Shown piece by piece: positions 1 to 4,870 of a DNA stretch of 9,256 nt (within the stretch, counting starts at the first letter, position 1; each line of letters opens with the position of its first letter). The translations under genes were made by a program, and so were the position numbers. The notes beneath the pieces were generated by a model. That model searched no databases, was not told the DNA's origin, and was given only the letters and a program-made list of their open reading frames with translations. This DNA comes from Streptomyces caelestis. Lineage in GTDB: Bacteria > Actinomycetota > Actinomycetes > Streptomycetales > Streptomycetaceae. The stretch lies in assembly GCF_001279005.1 (NCBI RefSeq), contig NZ_LGCN01000269.1, positions 1 to 9,256 on the forward strand, in the 5' to 3' direction.

Positions 1-118
1 TTTGAGGACGAAGCCCGCCCCCTCAGCCCGTCCGGCGTTTGAGGACGAGGCCCGCAGGGCCGACGGGGGTCCGGGGGCGGCAGCCCCCGGGGACGGGAAG
101 GGGCGGCGGGGGCGAGGA
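1..118. repeat. Streptomyces-type dispersed intergenic repeat
   Basis: Two near-identical copies of a 17-base unit (tttgaggacgaggcccg, with one a/g difference in the first) start at 1 and 38. They are followed by two hairpins and a G-rich tail. I recognise this arrangement from memory as a sequence that recurs between genes in many Streptomyces genomes. The repeat nature is seen directly for the 37-base offset copies, while the genome-wide dispersal is recalled and not tested here. The element continues beyond the left edge, so its full extent is unknown. No gene in this stretch has convincing codon structure. Confidence 0.55.
49..90 (-). terminator. Tandem hairpins 3' of the GntR gene
   Basis: Two perfect inverted repeats lie 60-100 bases past the stop of the leftward GntR gene. 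One is ggccc-gca-gggcc (49-61). The other has 8-bp arms ccgggggc (71-78) and gcccccgg (83-90) around a four-base loop. Both are GC-only stems without a T run, as is usual for intrinsic terminators in high-GC actinomycetes. They could act on either strand. The hairpins are seen; termination is inferred. Confidence 0.5.
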
Positions 119-150
119 AACCCCGGCGGCGGCCCCACGGACCGCCCCGC

Positions 151-990
151 TCAGACCGCCCCGTTGAAGTGCTCCCCCACCAGCGACCGCACCACGTCCA
201 GATCGCCCGCGATCAACGCGTCCAACAGCGCCGTGTGCTCATGGGCGTCAGCCACCAGCTCCGCCCGCCCGCGACCCCCCGGACCGGAACCGACCAGGGG
301 CCACTGCGCACGACGGTGCAGATCCTCGGTGATCCGGACCAACTGCTCGTTGCCGGCCAGCGCGAGCACCGCCCGGTGAAAGGCACGGTCCGCCTCCGCG
401 TACGTCGCCCGGCACCCGGAGGACGCCGCCCGGACCGTCGCCTCGGCGAGCGGCCGCAGCTCGGCCCAGCGCTCGACGGACACCGTCCGCGCCAGCCGCA
501 CCATCACCGGAACCTCGATCAGCGCCCGGATCTCGGCGAGCTCGGCCAGTTCCCGCGCGCCCCGCTCGACGACCCGGAACCCCCGGTTGGGCACGACCTC
601 CACCGCGTCCTCCAGCGCGAGCTGCTGCATGGCCTCCCGCACCGGCGTGGCGGAGACCCCGAACCGCTCCGCCAGCACGGGCGCGGAGTACACCTCGCCG
701 GGCCGCAGGTCACCCGTCACCAGCGCGGTGCGCAGCGCGTCGAGGACCTGTCCGCGCACGGAGGACCGCTGGACGACGGGCCGGGGCCGGGAAGGGGCGG
801 GCTCGCCGTGCGCGTGCTCGCCGTGCGTGTGCTCACCGTCCTCGGCGCGCTCCGGCCGGTCGCACCGGTCACGCCCCCGGCCGGCGTCCGGCCCCGCCGG
901 CTGCGCGGGCACCCGGAACCGGCCCGCGCAGCCGGCGGGGCCGGTCACCGCGTCCCCCGTCGCTGCGGAGCCCTGCGTGCCCTGCTTCAC
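151..990 (-). CDS. FCD-family (FadR-type) GntR transcriptional regulator
   Basis: Predicted cytoplasmic DNA-binding repressor or activator that responds to a small carboxylic-acid-type ligand. Of 279 residues, roughly 1-72 are low-complexity and include a His/Glu/Gly-rich patch at 52-63. The winged HTH follows at about 74-141, with the helix pair YSAPVLAERFGVSATPVREA at 101-120. An all-helical FCD ligand domain spans about 146-275. The four positions that bind metal in many FCD domains are present: Asp201 and His205 (in DRAFH), His252 and His274. The GTG start is favoured because AGGAGGA sits four bases upstream. The typical family length is 220-250 residues, so the disordered N-terminus is an extension. 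The gene is divergent from the FhuF-like gene. The effector and target are unknown; local control of the divergent gene is possible but unproven. Confidence 0.88.
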   Translation of the reverse strand: MKQGTQGSAATGDAVTGPAGCAGRFRVPAQPAGPDAGRGRDRCDRPERAEDGEHTHGEHAHGEPAPSRPRPVVQRSSVRGQVLDALRTALVTGDLRPGEVYSAPVLAERFGVSATPVREAMQQLALEDAVEVVPNRGFRVVERGARELAELAEIRALIEVPVMVRLARTVSVERWAELRPLAEATVRAASSGCRATYAEADRAFHRAVLALAGNEQLVRITEDLHRRAQWPLVGSGPGGRGRAELVADAHEHTALLDALIAGDLDVVRSLVGEHFNGAV

Positions 991-1025
991 CAGGTCCTCC
1001 TGCGGACGTTTCGGTACTTGAGGTC

Positions 1026-1054
1026 ATTACGGCGGGTTGTCGCCTGTGCGTCAA
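1026..1054 (-). promoter_or_regulatory. Predicted promoter of the GntR gene
   Basis: On the minus strand, TTGACG (1054-1049) is separated by 17 bases from CGTAAT (1031-1026). The -35 matches the sigma-70/HrdB consensus at five of six positions and the -10 at four of six. A start near 1019 would give a leader of about 29 nt carrying the AGGAGGA ribosome site. The match is seen; promoter activity is inferred. Confidence 0.55.
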
Positions 1055-1080
1055 GCACCATAAACGCACGGGGGCGCCCA

Positions 1081-1108
1081 TTCACATCACCACGATGTTC
1101 GGTAAGGT
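1081..1108 (+). promoter_or_regulatory. Predicted promoter of the FhuF-like gene
   Basis: TTCACA (1081-1086, one mismatch to TTGACA) is followed after 16 bases by TAAGGT (1103-1108), which fits the Streptomyces -10 pattern TAGRRT with one mismatch. The -10 lies inside the iron box, so a bound iron repressor would block polymerase. Transcription would start near 1115. Confidence 0.5.
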
Positions 1109-1121
1109 GAGCCTTACCTTT
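1103..1121. promoter_or_regulatory. DmdR/IdeR iron box
   Basis: The 19-base element taaggtgagccttaccttt matches the actinobacterial iron-box consensus TTAGGTTAGGCTAACCTAA at 13 of 19 positions. Around the central C at 1112, the eight flanking pairs (1104-1111 and 1113-1120) are complementary at all but one position. It is located 37-55 bases before the FhuF-like start codon and over its predicted -10. Known role: Fe(II)-loaded DmdR1/IdeR binds such boxes and represses iron-acquisition genes when iron is sufficient. Confidence 0.85.
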
Positions 1122-1157
1122 ATTGCCCTGTTCCTCGAGACGTGAAGGGGTGGTCCC

Positions 1158-2018
1158 ATGCCCGCGCCCGGTTCGGCCGTCGCGGACGCGTACGCCCGCC
1201 TGGCGGAGGCGTTCCCCGCCCTGGGCGTCACCGAACTCGGCGTCGGCGAGGCCGCCCCCACGGGCGGCGGCTGGGTCGCCGCGTCGGAGCTCGCCGAGGG
1301 CGGGGCCGGGCTGGAGCGGTTCCTCGCCTGGGACGACACCCAGGTGCTGCGGGACTACGGGCAGCAGGGCCGTCCGGACGTGATCGCCAGCTTCGGCCTG
1401 CACCGCTACGCCTGGCCCGCCTGCCTGCTGATCACCGTGCCGTGGTTCCTGCACCGCCGCGTGCCGCGCTACCCCGTGACGCACGTCTCGTTCGACCGTA
1501 CCGCCGCCGGCCTCGCCGTGGGCCGCATGGCGGTGCGGCCCGACGGTTTCGCCTGCCTGCCCGGCGATCCCGCCGCCGCGCTGCCCGGCGCCCGCGTGGT
1601 GCCCGACGAGGAGGCACTGCGGGCGGAGGTGCGCGCGGCGGTCGCCCAGCACCTCGAACCCGTGCTGGCCGGTTTCGGCCCCCGGATGCGGCGCCGCGGC
1701 CGGGCCCTGTGGGGCATGGCGACCGACGAGATCGTCGAGAGCCTGCGGTACGTCTCCCAGCTGCTCGGCGAGGAGGAGCGGGGGCTGCGGGAGCTGGAGC
1801 TGCTGCTGCCGGGCGCGACCGAGCCGTACGTCGGCGCGGCGGCCTTCCGCCGGCCGGCCGGGCCCGGCGGGGAGCCGGCGCCCGCCACCCGGGACCGGGT
1901 CAGCTGCTGCATGTTCTACACCCTGCGCCCCGCGGACATCTGCGCCACCTGTCCACGCACCTGCGCCACCGGGCGGACGGCCCGGCGGGCCACCGTCCTG
2001 GTCGCGCAGGCCGGTTGA
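1158..2018 (+). CDS. FhuF-like (2Fe-2S) ferric-siderophore reductase
   Basis: Predicted cytoplasmic protein that reduces Fe(III) in imported siderophore complexes so that iron is released. The 286-residue protein ends with the FhuF cysteine signature: Cys250-Cys251, ten residues, Cys262, two residues, Cys265. This unusual C-C-x10-C-x2-C pattern holds the [2Fe-2S] cluster in E. coli FhuF. An extra Cys269 follows. The preceding domain, with PWFLHRRVPRYP at about 95-106, is typical of actinobacterial 'iron reductase / (2Fe-2S)-binding' proteins. The ATG start is supported by GAAGGGG seven bases upstream. The length is close to E. coli FhuF (about 260). The iron box immediately upstream agrees with the function and predicts induction under iron starvation. 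No siderophore synthesis or transport genes lie beside it, so its substrate is unknown. No terminator is evident after the stop. Confidence 0.88.
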   Translation: MPAPGSAVADAYARLAEAFPALGVTELGVGEAAPTGGGWVAASELAEGGAGLERFLAWDDTQVLRDYGQQGRPDVIASFGLHRYAWPACLLITVPWFLHRRVPRYPVTHVSFDRTAAGLAVGRMAVRPDGFACLPGDPAAALPGARVVPDEEALRAEVRAAVAQHLEPVLAGFGPRMRRRGRALWGMATDEIVESLRYVSQLLGEEERGLRELELLLPGATEPYVGAAAFRRPAGPGGEPAPATRDRVSCCMFYTLRPADICATCPRTCATGRTARRATVLVAQAG

Positions 2019-2029
2019 CGCCACGTCGG

Positions 2030-2059
2030 ACGACAGCACCCCCGCCCGGCGCGTAAGAT
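2030..2059 (+). promoter_or_regulatory. Candidate promoter for the DUF2637 gene
   Basis: acgaca (2030-2035, four of six to TTGACA) is followed after 18 bases by TAAGAT (2054-2059, close to the Streptomyces -10). A start near 2066 would leave an mRNA leader of about 255 nt. The -35 is weak, so another promoter nearer the gene is possible. Confidence 0.35.
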
Positions 2060-2321
2060 CGTCCACCGAGTGCGCCGCAGAGGTCACAGAGGCTTCACGA
2101 TTCCCCCACCCGTCACGGGAACTTTCCGTGGAACCACCCCTGCGGGTATTCTTATTCGAACTCAACTCCCGCCCCTCACGCGGCAGTTCGAGCAGAACGC
2201 CGCCCTGGGCACCCCCCTCGCAGCCCCTTGGCGGCCTCTTGCCCCGAAACCCCCTGAGGGCCGCTGGGATTGGGCCACTATGGCGGGCGTTACGCCCTAT
2301 CCCAATGCAAGGGACCCCTAG
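2060..2321 (+). other. Long untranslated leader, no convincing gene
   Basis: The 303 bases between the FhuF-like stop and the next ATG hold no gene I can support. An open frame from GTG 2070 to the TAG at 2319 ends right at the next start codon, but its third codon positions lack the strong G/C bias of the neighbours. The composition is also less GC-rich. Visible structures are an imperfect inverted repeat cacggg-aactt-tccgtg (2114-2130) and the nested hairpin described separately. No riboswitch class or tRNA was recognised. Confidence 0.4.
2269..2306 (+). promoter_or_regulatory. Nested hairpin just before the DUF2637 start
   Basis: An inner perfect repeat gggcg-tta-cgccc (2285-2297) sits inside an outer repeat attggg (2269-2274) / cccaat (2301-2306). 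The structure ends two bases before the AAGGGA ribosome site (2309-2314). In RNA it could affect initiation; in DNA the inner palindrome could be an operator. The repeats are seen; the function is inferred and either role is open. Confidence 0.35.
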
Positions 2322-3365
2322 ATGAGACTGACCGACATATCGCTGAACTGGCTGCTTCCGGGCGCCGTACTGCTCCTGGGCATGCTGGCGGCGGTGGCGG
2401 TGCTGGCGCGCGGGAAGCGCTCCTCGGTCAAGAGCACGAGCGCGGACGACTCGTGGGAGCGCAGCGAGGAGCGCCGCAGGCGCAAGGAGGCCGTCTACGG
2501 CACCGTCTCCTACGTCCTGCTGTTCTGCTGTGCCGCGGTGGCCGCCGCACTCTCCTTCCACGGCCTGGTCGGCTTCGGCGAACAGAACCTCGGCCTGTCC
2601 GGCGGCTGGCAGTACCTCGTCCCCTTCGGCCTGGACGGCGCGGCGATGTTCTGCTCGGTGCTCGCCGTGCGCGAGGCCAGCCACGGCGACGCGGCCCTCG
2701 GCTCGCGGATCCTCGTGTGGACGTTCGCCTTCGCCGCGGCCTGGTTCAACTGGGTGCACGCGCCCCGGGGCCTCGGACACGCGGGCGCCCCGCACTTCTT
2801 CGCGGGCATGTCCCTGTCGGCGGCGGTCCTGTTCGACCGTGCGCTGAAGCAGACCCGCCGGGCCGCCCTGCGCGAACAGGGCCTGGTGCCGCGCCCGTTG
2901 CCGCAGATCCGTATCGTCCGCTGGCTGCGCGCTCCCCGGGAGACCTACCGGGCCTGGTCGCTGATGCTGCTGGAGGGCGTGCGCAGCCTCGAGGAGGCGG
3001 TCGAGGAAGTACGCGAGGACAAGATCCGCAAGGACGAGGCGAAGCAGCGCAGGCGGGACCAGCAGCGCATGGAGCGGGCCCGGCTGAAGGCGATCAGCCG
3101 GGGCCACCGCGGCCTCACGGGCCGGGGCGGCGGGCGCGAGCTGGAGGCGCCCGCGGTGGAGCGCGACTCCGACGCGGTCTCCGCGGAGCCTGCCCTACCG
3201 GCGACGGAGGCCCTGCCCGTCCGCGCGCGTCCCTCCCTGCAGCCGGTGCGTACCGGCGCTGACCCGAAGACCGTCGACCTCACCGCCGAGGACGACACCC
3301 AGGCCCTGCCGCGCCTGGACTCCCTGGAGCGCAAGCTCAAGGACCTGGAGCAGCAGTTCGGCTGA
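2322..3365 (+). CDS. DUF2637 family multi-pass membrane protein
   Basis: A 347-residue integral membrane protein of unknown function. Five hydrophobic segments are visible: about 10-29, 60-80, 97-117, 129-147 and 158-172. A basic/acidic linker (about 44-57) separates the first from the DUF2637-like four-helix block. Typical features include GGWQYLVPFGLDGAAMFCSV (94-113) and AAWFNWVHAP (139-148). From about 173 the chain is cytoplasmic and strongly charged. It has a probable coiled coil at about 219-258, a disordered Pro/Ala/Glu stretch, and a short C-terminal helix LERKLKDLEQQF (335-346). The ATG start is supported by AAGGGA seven bases upstream. From memory, relatives occur in Streptomyces core genomes and on actinomycete conjugative elements beside spread (Spd) proteins. 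No other conjugation gene is present here, so this looks like a chromosomal member. The coiled coil suggests a scaffold or complex role, which is inference. Confidence 0.8.
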   Translation: MRLTDISLNWLLPGAVLLLGMLAAVAVLARGKRSSVKSTSADDSWERSEERRRRKEAVYGTVSYVLLFCCAAVAAALSFHGLVGFGEQNLGLSGGWQYLVPFGLDGAAMFCSVLAVREASHGDAALGSRILVWTFAFAAAWFNWVHAPRGLGHAGAPHFFAGMSLSAAVLFDRALKQTRRAALREQGLVPRPLPQIRIVRWLRAPRETYRAWSLMLLEGVRSLEEAVEEVREDKIRKDEAKQRRRDQQRMERARLKAISRGHRGLTGRGGGRELEAPAVERDSDAVSAEPALPATEALPVRARPSLQPVRTGADPKTVDLTAEDDTQALPRLDSLERKLKDLEQQFG

Positions 3366-3371
3366 CGCCCC

Positions 3372-3414
3372 GACGCGGCCTGAGAGGTGCGGTCCGCACC
3401 TCTCAGGCCGCGTC
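3372..3414. terminator. 43 bp perfect palindrome, bidirectional terminator
   Basis: From 3372 to 3414 the sequence is an uninterrupted palindrome: 21 bases on each side of a single central T at 3393 pair without mismatch. It lies between the convergent DUF2637 and HATPase genes, starting seven bases after the DUF2637 stop. It contains the last three codons and the stop of the HATPase gene (3403-3414). The position and symmetry fit a bidirectional terminator. There is no T run, as is usual in Streptomyces. Confidence 0.82.
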
Positions 3415-3804
3415 CGCGTCGAGTTCGAACCAGACGGACTTGCCCACCCGGTGCTTCCTGACGCCCCAGCCGTCGGCGAGGGACTCGACCAGCACCAGAC
3501 CCCTGCCGTGCGTGCCGTCGTCGATGCTCGGTAATCGCGGCCGGGGCTCCCGGTCCACGAAGTCACGTACCTCGACCCGTAGTCCACGAGGACCGAGGGT
3601 GGCCGTCAGGACCGCCTCGTGGTCGGTGTGGACGAGCGCGTTGGTGACGAGCTCGCTGGTGAGCAGTTCCGCGACCACGGAGCGCTCCGACGTCCCCCAG
3701 TGCCTGAGCAGTTCCCGCAGCGCCCTGCGGGACTCGGGCACCGCCCGCAGATCCGCCCGCCCCAGCGTGCGCCTCAGCCGGTCCGCCGAAGCCTGACCCT
3801 TCAT
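3403..3804 (-). CDS. RsbW-like HATPase (anti-sigma/regulatory ATP-binding protein)
   Basis: A 133-residue single-domain GHKL ATPase of the HATPase_c_2 type. Streptomyces has many copies; characterised members are serine kinases that bind and inhibit sigma factors or phosphorylate antagonist proteins. The N-box helix is visible as ELLTSELVTNALVH (46-59, with Asn55 the likely Mg-ATP ligand). The G1-type aspartate is Asp81 in VEVRD, and the G2 loop is HGRGL (99-103). No sensor, PAS or PP2C domain is attached. Leu91 is encoded by TTA (3532-3534), the only in-frame TTA I found in the window's genes, so translation probably needs the bldA tRNA. The ATG start is preceded by a plain G-rich stretch (cgggggtc) and is moderately supported. 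No sigma factor or antagonist gene is adjacent, so its partner is unknown. The gene ends inside the bidirectional terminator palindrome. Confidence 0.82.
   Translation of the reverse strand: MKGQASADRLRRTLGRADLRAVPESRRALRELLRHWGTSERSVVAELLTSELVTNALVHTDHEAVLTATLGPRGLRVEVRDFVDREPRPRLPSIDDGTHGRGLVLVESLADGWGVRKHRVGKSVWFELDADAA
3532..3534 (-). other. In-frame TTA (bldA) leucine codon
   Basis: Plus-strand taa at 3532-3534 is TTA on the coding strand and lies exactly 90 codons after the ATG at 3804, in the context Pro-Arg-Leu-Pro-Ser. In Streptomyces TTA is read only by the developmentally regulated bldA tRNA, so the codon is a likely translational switch for the HATPase. Confidence 0.88.
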
Positions 3805-3838
3805 GACCCCCGCCCGCGTGCCGATGTCGATTCCCCCT

Positions 3839-3850
3839 GTGTTCGAACAC
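3839..3850. promoter_or_regulatory. GTGTTCGAACAC palindrome upstream of the HATPase gene
   Basis: A perfect 12-bp palindrome lies 35-46 bases upstream of the HATPase start codon, where an operator would overlap a promoter. No clear -10/-35 pair was found in the 213 bp gap, which otherwise has no gene. It does not have the GAAC-N4-GTTC spacing of an actinobacterial LexA site. The palindrome is seen; the role is inferred. Confidence 0.35.
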
Positions 3851-3943
3851 CTTCACGGGAATGCTTGCCCGGTCACCCACGCGCCAGTCGTGCCGGACGG
3901 CCGCGAACCGTAGTTGGCCGAAGTGCGACGGCCACGTACCGCG

Positions 3944-3969
3944 CGCGGGGCCGCCCTCCCGGCCCCGTG
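3944..3969 (-). terminator. Possible terminator of the secreted-protein gene
   Basis: Arms cggggcc (3946-3952) and ggccccg (3961-3967) pair perfectly around an eight-base loop. The structure lies about 50 bases past the leftward stop at 4018. A second short hairpin, ggccg-tg-cggcc, lies immediately at the stop. GC-rich stems without a T run are common by chance in such DNA, so this call is tentative. Confidence 0.35.
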
Positions 3970-4017
3970 GGGAGGACGACCCCGGCTTCTCCTGGTAGTC
4001 GCGGCGGCCGTGCGGCC

Positions 4018-4638
4018 TCAGTACAGCTTGTCGACGGCCTTCGTCGTCGTCTTCTCGAACGCGCCCACCGGGGCGTCGTCGAAGTCGCCCATCTGCCCCC
4101 AGCCGACGACGGTCACGGTCTTCCCGTCGCGTCCGACGGAGAGCAGATGGACGTCCGTGGCGCCCCAGGAGGTCTCGGTGTGCAGCCCGTGCACCTTCGC
4201 GCCCTCTTCGACCGGCAGTTCGCCGTAGTACCGGCCCGTGGCCTCGACGTCCGGGGAGGACTGCTCGATCCGGTCGGCGCAGGTGCGGATCTCCTCGTTC
4301 AGCAGGGCGGCCAGCGCCTTGCCCTGGGCGGCGGAGCCCGTGACGACGGTGACCTGTACGGCGCCGGTGTCCAGGTCGGTGTGGAAGACGCGGTGCCGGT
4401 AGTCGTACGCGGGCACGCCCTCGCCCAGGCAGTAGGCGAGTTCCGCCGGGAAGCCGTCGGTGACCGGGCCCGCCGTCCAGGCGGACCACGGGTGCGGGGG
4501 GAGCTCGGAGGCCGCGAGGAACCGGGGCGGGGCGGCCTTCCGCGGCGCGGCGCCGGCCGGCGCGGTGAGTGCCGTACCGGCGGCGAGGGCGGCGGCGGTG
4601 AGAGCCGTGAGGGTGGCGGCGCGGGTGCGCATGGGCAT
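4018..4638 (-). CDS. Secreted protein with two cysteines, possible PknH-type sensor-like domain
   Basis: A 206-residue predicted exported protein. The N-terminus MPMRTR is followed by an Ala/Leu/Thr-rich hydrophobic core (about 7-26) and a signal peptidase site Ala-Gly-Ala after residue 30, so the mature protein starts near Ala31. The mature part has exactly two cysteines, Cys70 and Cys120, which could form one disulfide. The C-terminal half alternates polar and hydrophobic residues, as in beta strands (VHLLSVGRDGKTVTVVGWGQ, 163-182). This layout loosely recalls the extracellular PknH-type 'sensor domain' proteins of actinomycetes, a weak match from memory. No catalytic motif was recognised. 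The ATG at 4638 is chosen over upstream starts because AGGGGA lies five bases before it and the signal peptide begins there. A second in-frame ATG two codons on (4632) is also possible. It is divergent from a membrane-spanning HTH regulator. Confidence 0.7.
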   Translation of the reverse strand: MPMRTRAATLTALTAAALAAGTALTAPAGAAPRKAAPPRFLAASELPPHPWSAWTAGPVTDGFPAELAYCLGEGVPAYDYRHRVFHTDLDTGAVQVTVVTGSAAQGKALAALLNEEIRTCADRIEQSSPDVEATGRYYGELPVEEGAKVHGLHTETSWGATDVHLLSVGRDGKTVTVVGWGQMGDFDDAPVGAFEKTTTKAVDKLY

Positions 4639-4690
4639 GGATGTCCCCTGTGAGGTGTGCGTGGTGGAATGACGGGACGGTGCGCCGTGG

Positions 4691-4706
4691 CGGTCCGTCC
4701 GGACCG
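4691..4706. promoter_or_regulatory. Palindromic operator candidate between the divergent pair
   Basis: CGGTCCG-TC-CGGACCG has perfect 7-bp arms two bases apart. It sits 53-68 bases upstream of the secreted-protein start codon. A looser inverted pair gacggt (4676-4681) / accgtc (4703-4708) overlaps it. A second repeat, gccgg-tttcg-ccggc (4768-4782), lies nearer the regulator gene. The 232 bp region has no gene. I found no convincing -10/-35 pair on either strand. Confidence 0.4.
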
Positions 4707-4870
4707 TCGGGGCGGTTCCCGGTGCCAAGAGCATCGGCCGCCTCGGGAGGCGGGCGCAAGCGTCGTCGCCGGTTTCGCCGGCATGGAACCATCCCAGCCC
4801 GTCCGACGTGCAGGTACGTGGGGTGCCTGGGATGCCGTCCCGGGGCCCGGTCGGGTCATACGAGTGCGGG

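Noticed and set aside
2144..2149. Sigma-B-type -10 GGGTAT upstream of the DUF2637 gene
   Set aside because: No GNNT -35 element occurs at the required 14-16 base distance, so the hexamer alone is not enough.
2070..2321. 83-codon open frame ending one base before the DUF2637 ATG
   Set aside because: Third codon positions lack the strong G/C bias of all neighbouring genes, there is no clear ribosome site, and the product has no recognisable motif. Treated as leader.
987..3107. Very long leftward open frame opposite the FhuF-like and DUF2637 genes
   Set aside because: It runs through two well-supported rightward genes and their control region. The product is low-complexity Arg/Gly/Ala/Pro, typical of antisense shadows in high-GC DNA.
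3839..3850. LexA/SOS box at the GTTCGAAC palindrome
   Set aside because: The actinobacterial SOS box has GAAC and GTTC half-sites facing each other across four bases. Here the order is reversed and there is no spacer.
3563..4792. Leftward 409-codon open frame spanning the HATPase start and the secreted gene
   Set aside because: Low-complexity Arg/Pro-rich product in the wrong frame over two supported genes.
4808..4870. Upstream GTG start adding 21 residues to the HTH-TM protein
   Set aside because: There is no ribosome site before 4808 and the added residues do not look like an HTH-family N-terminus. It cannot be fully excluded.
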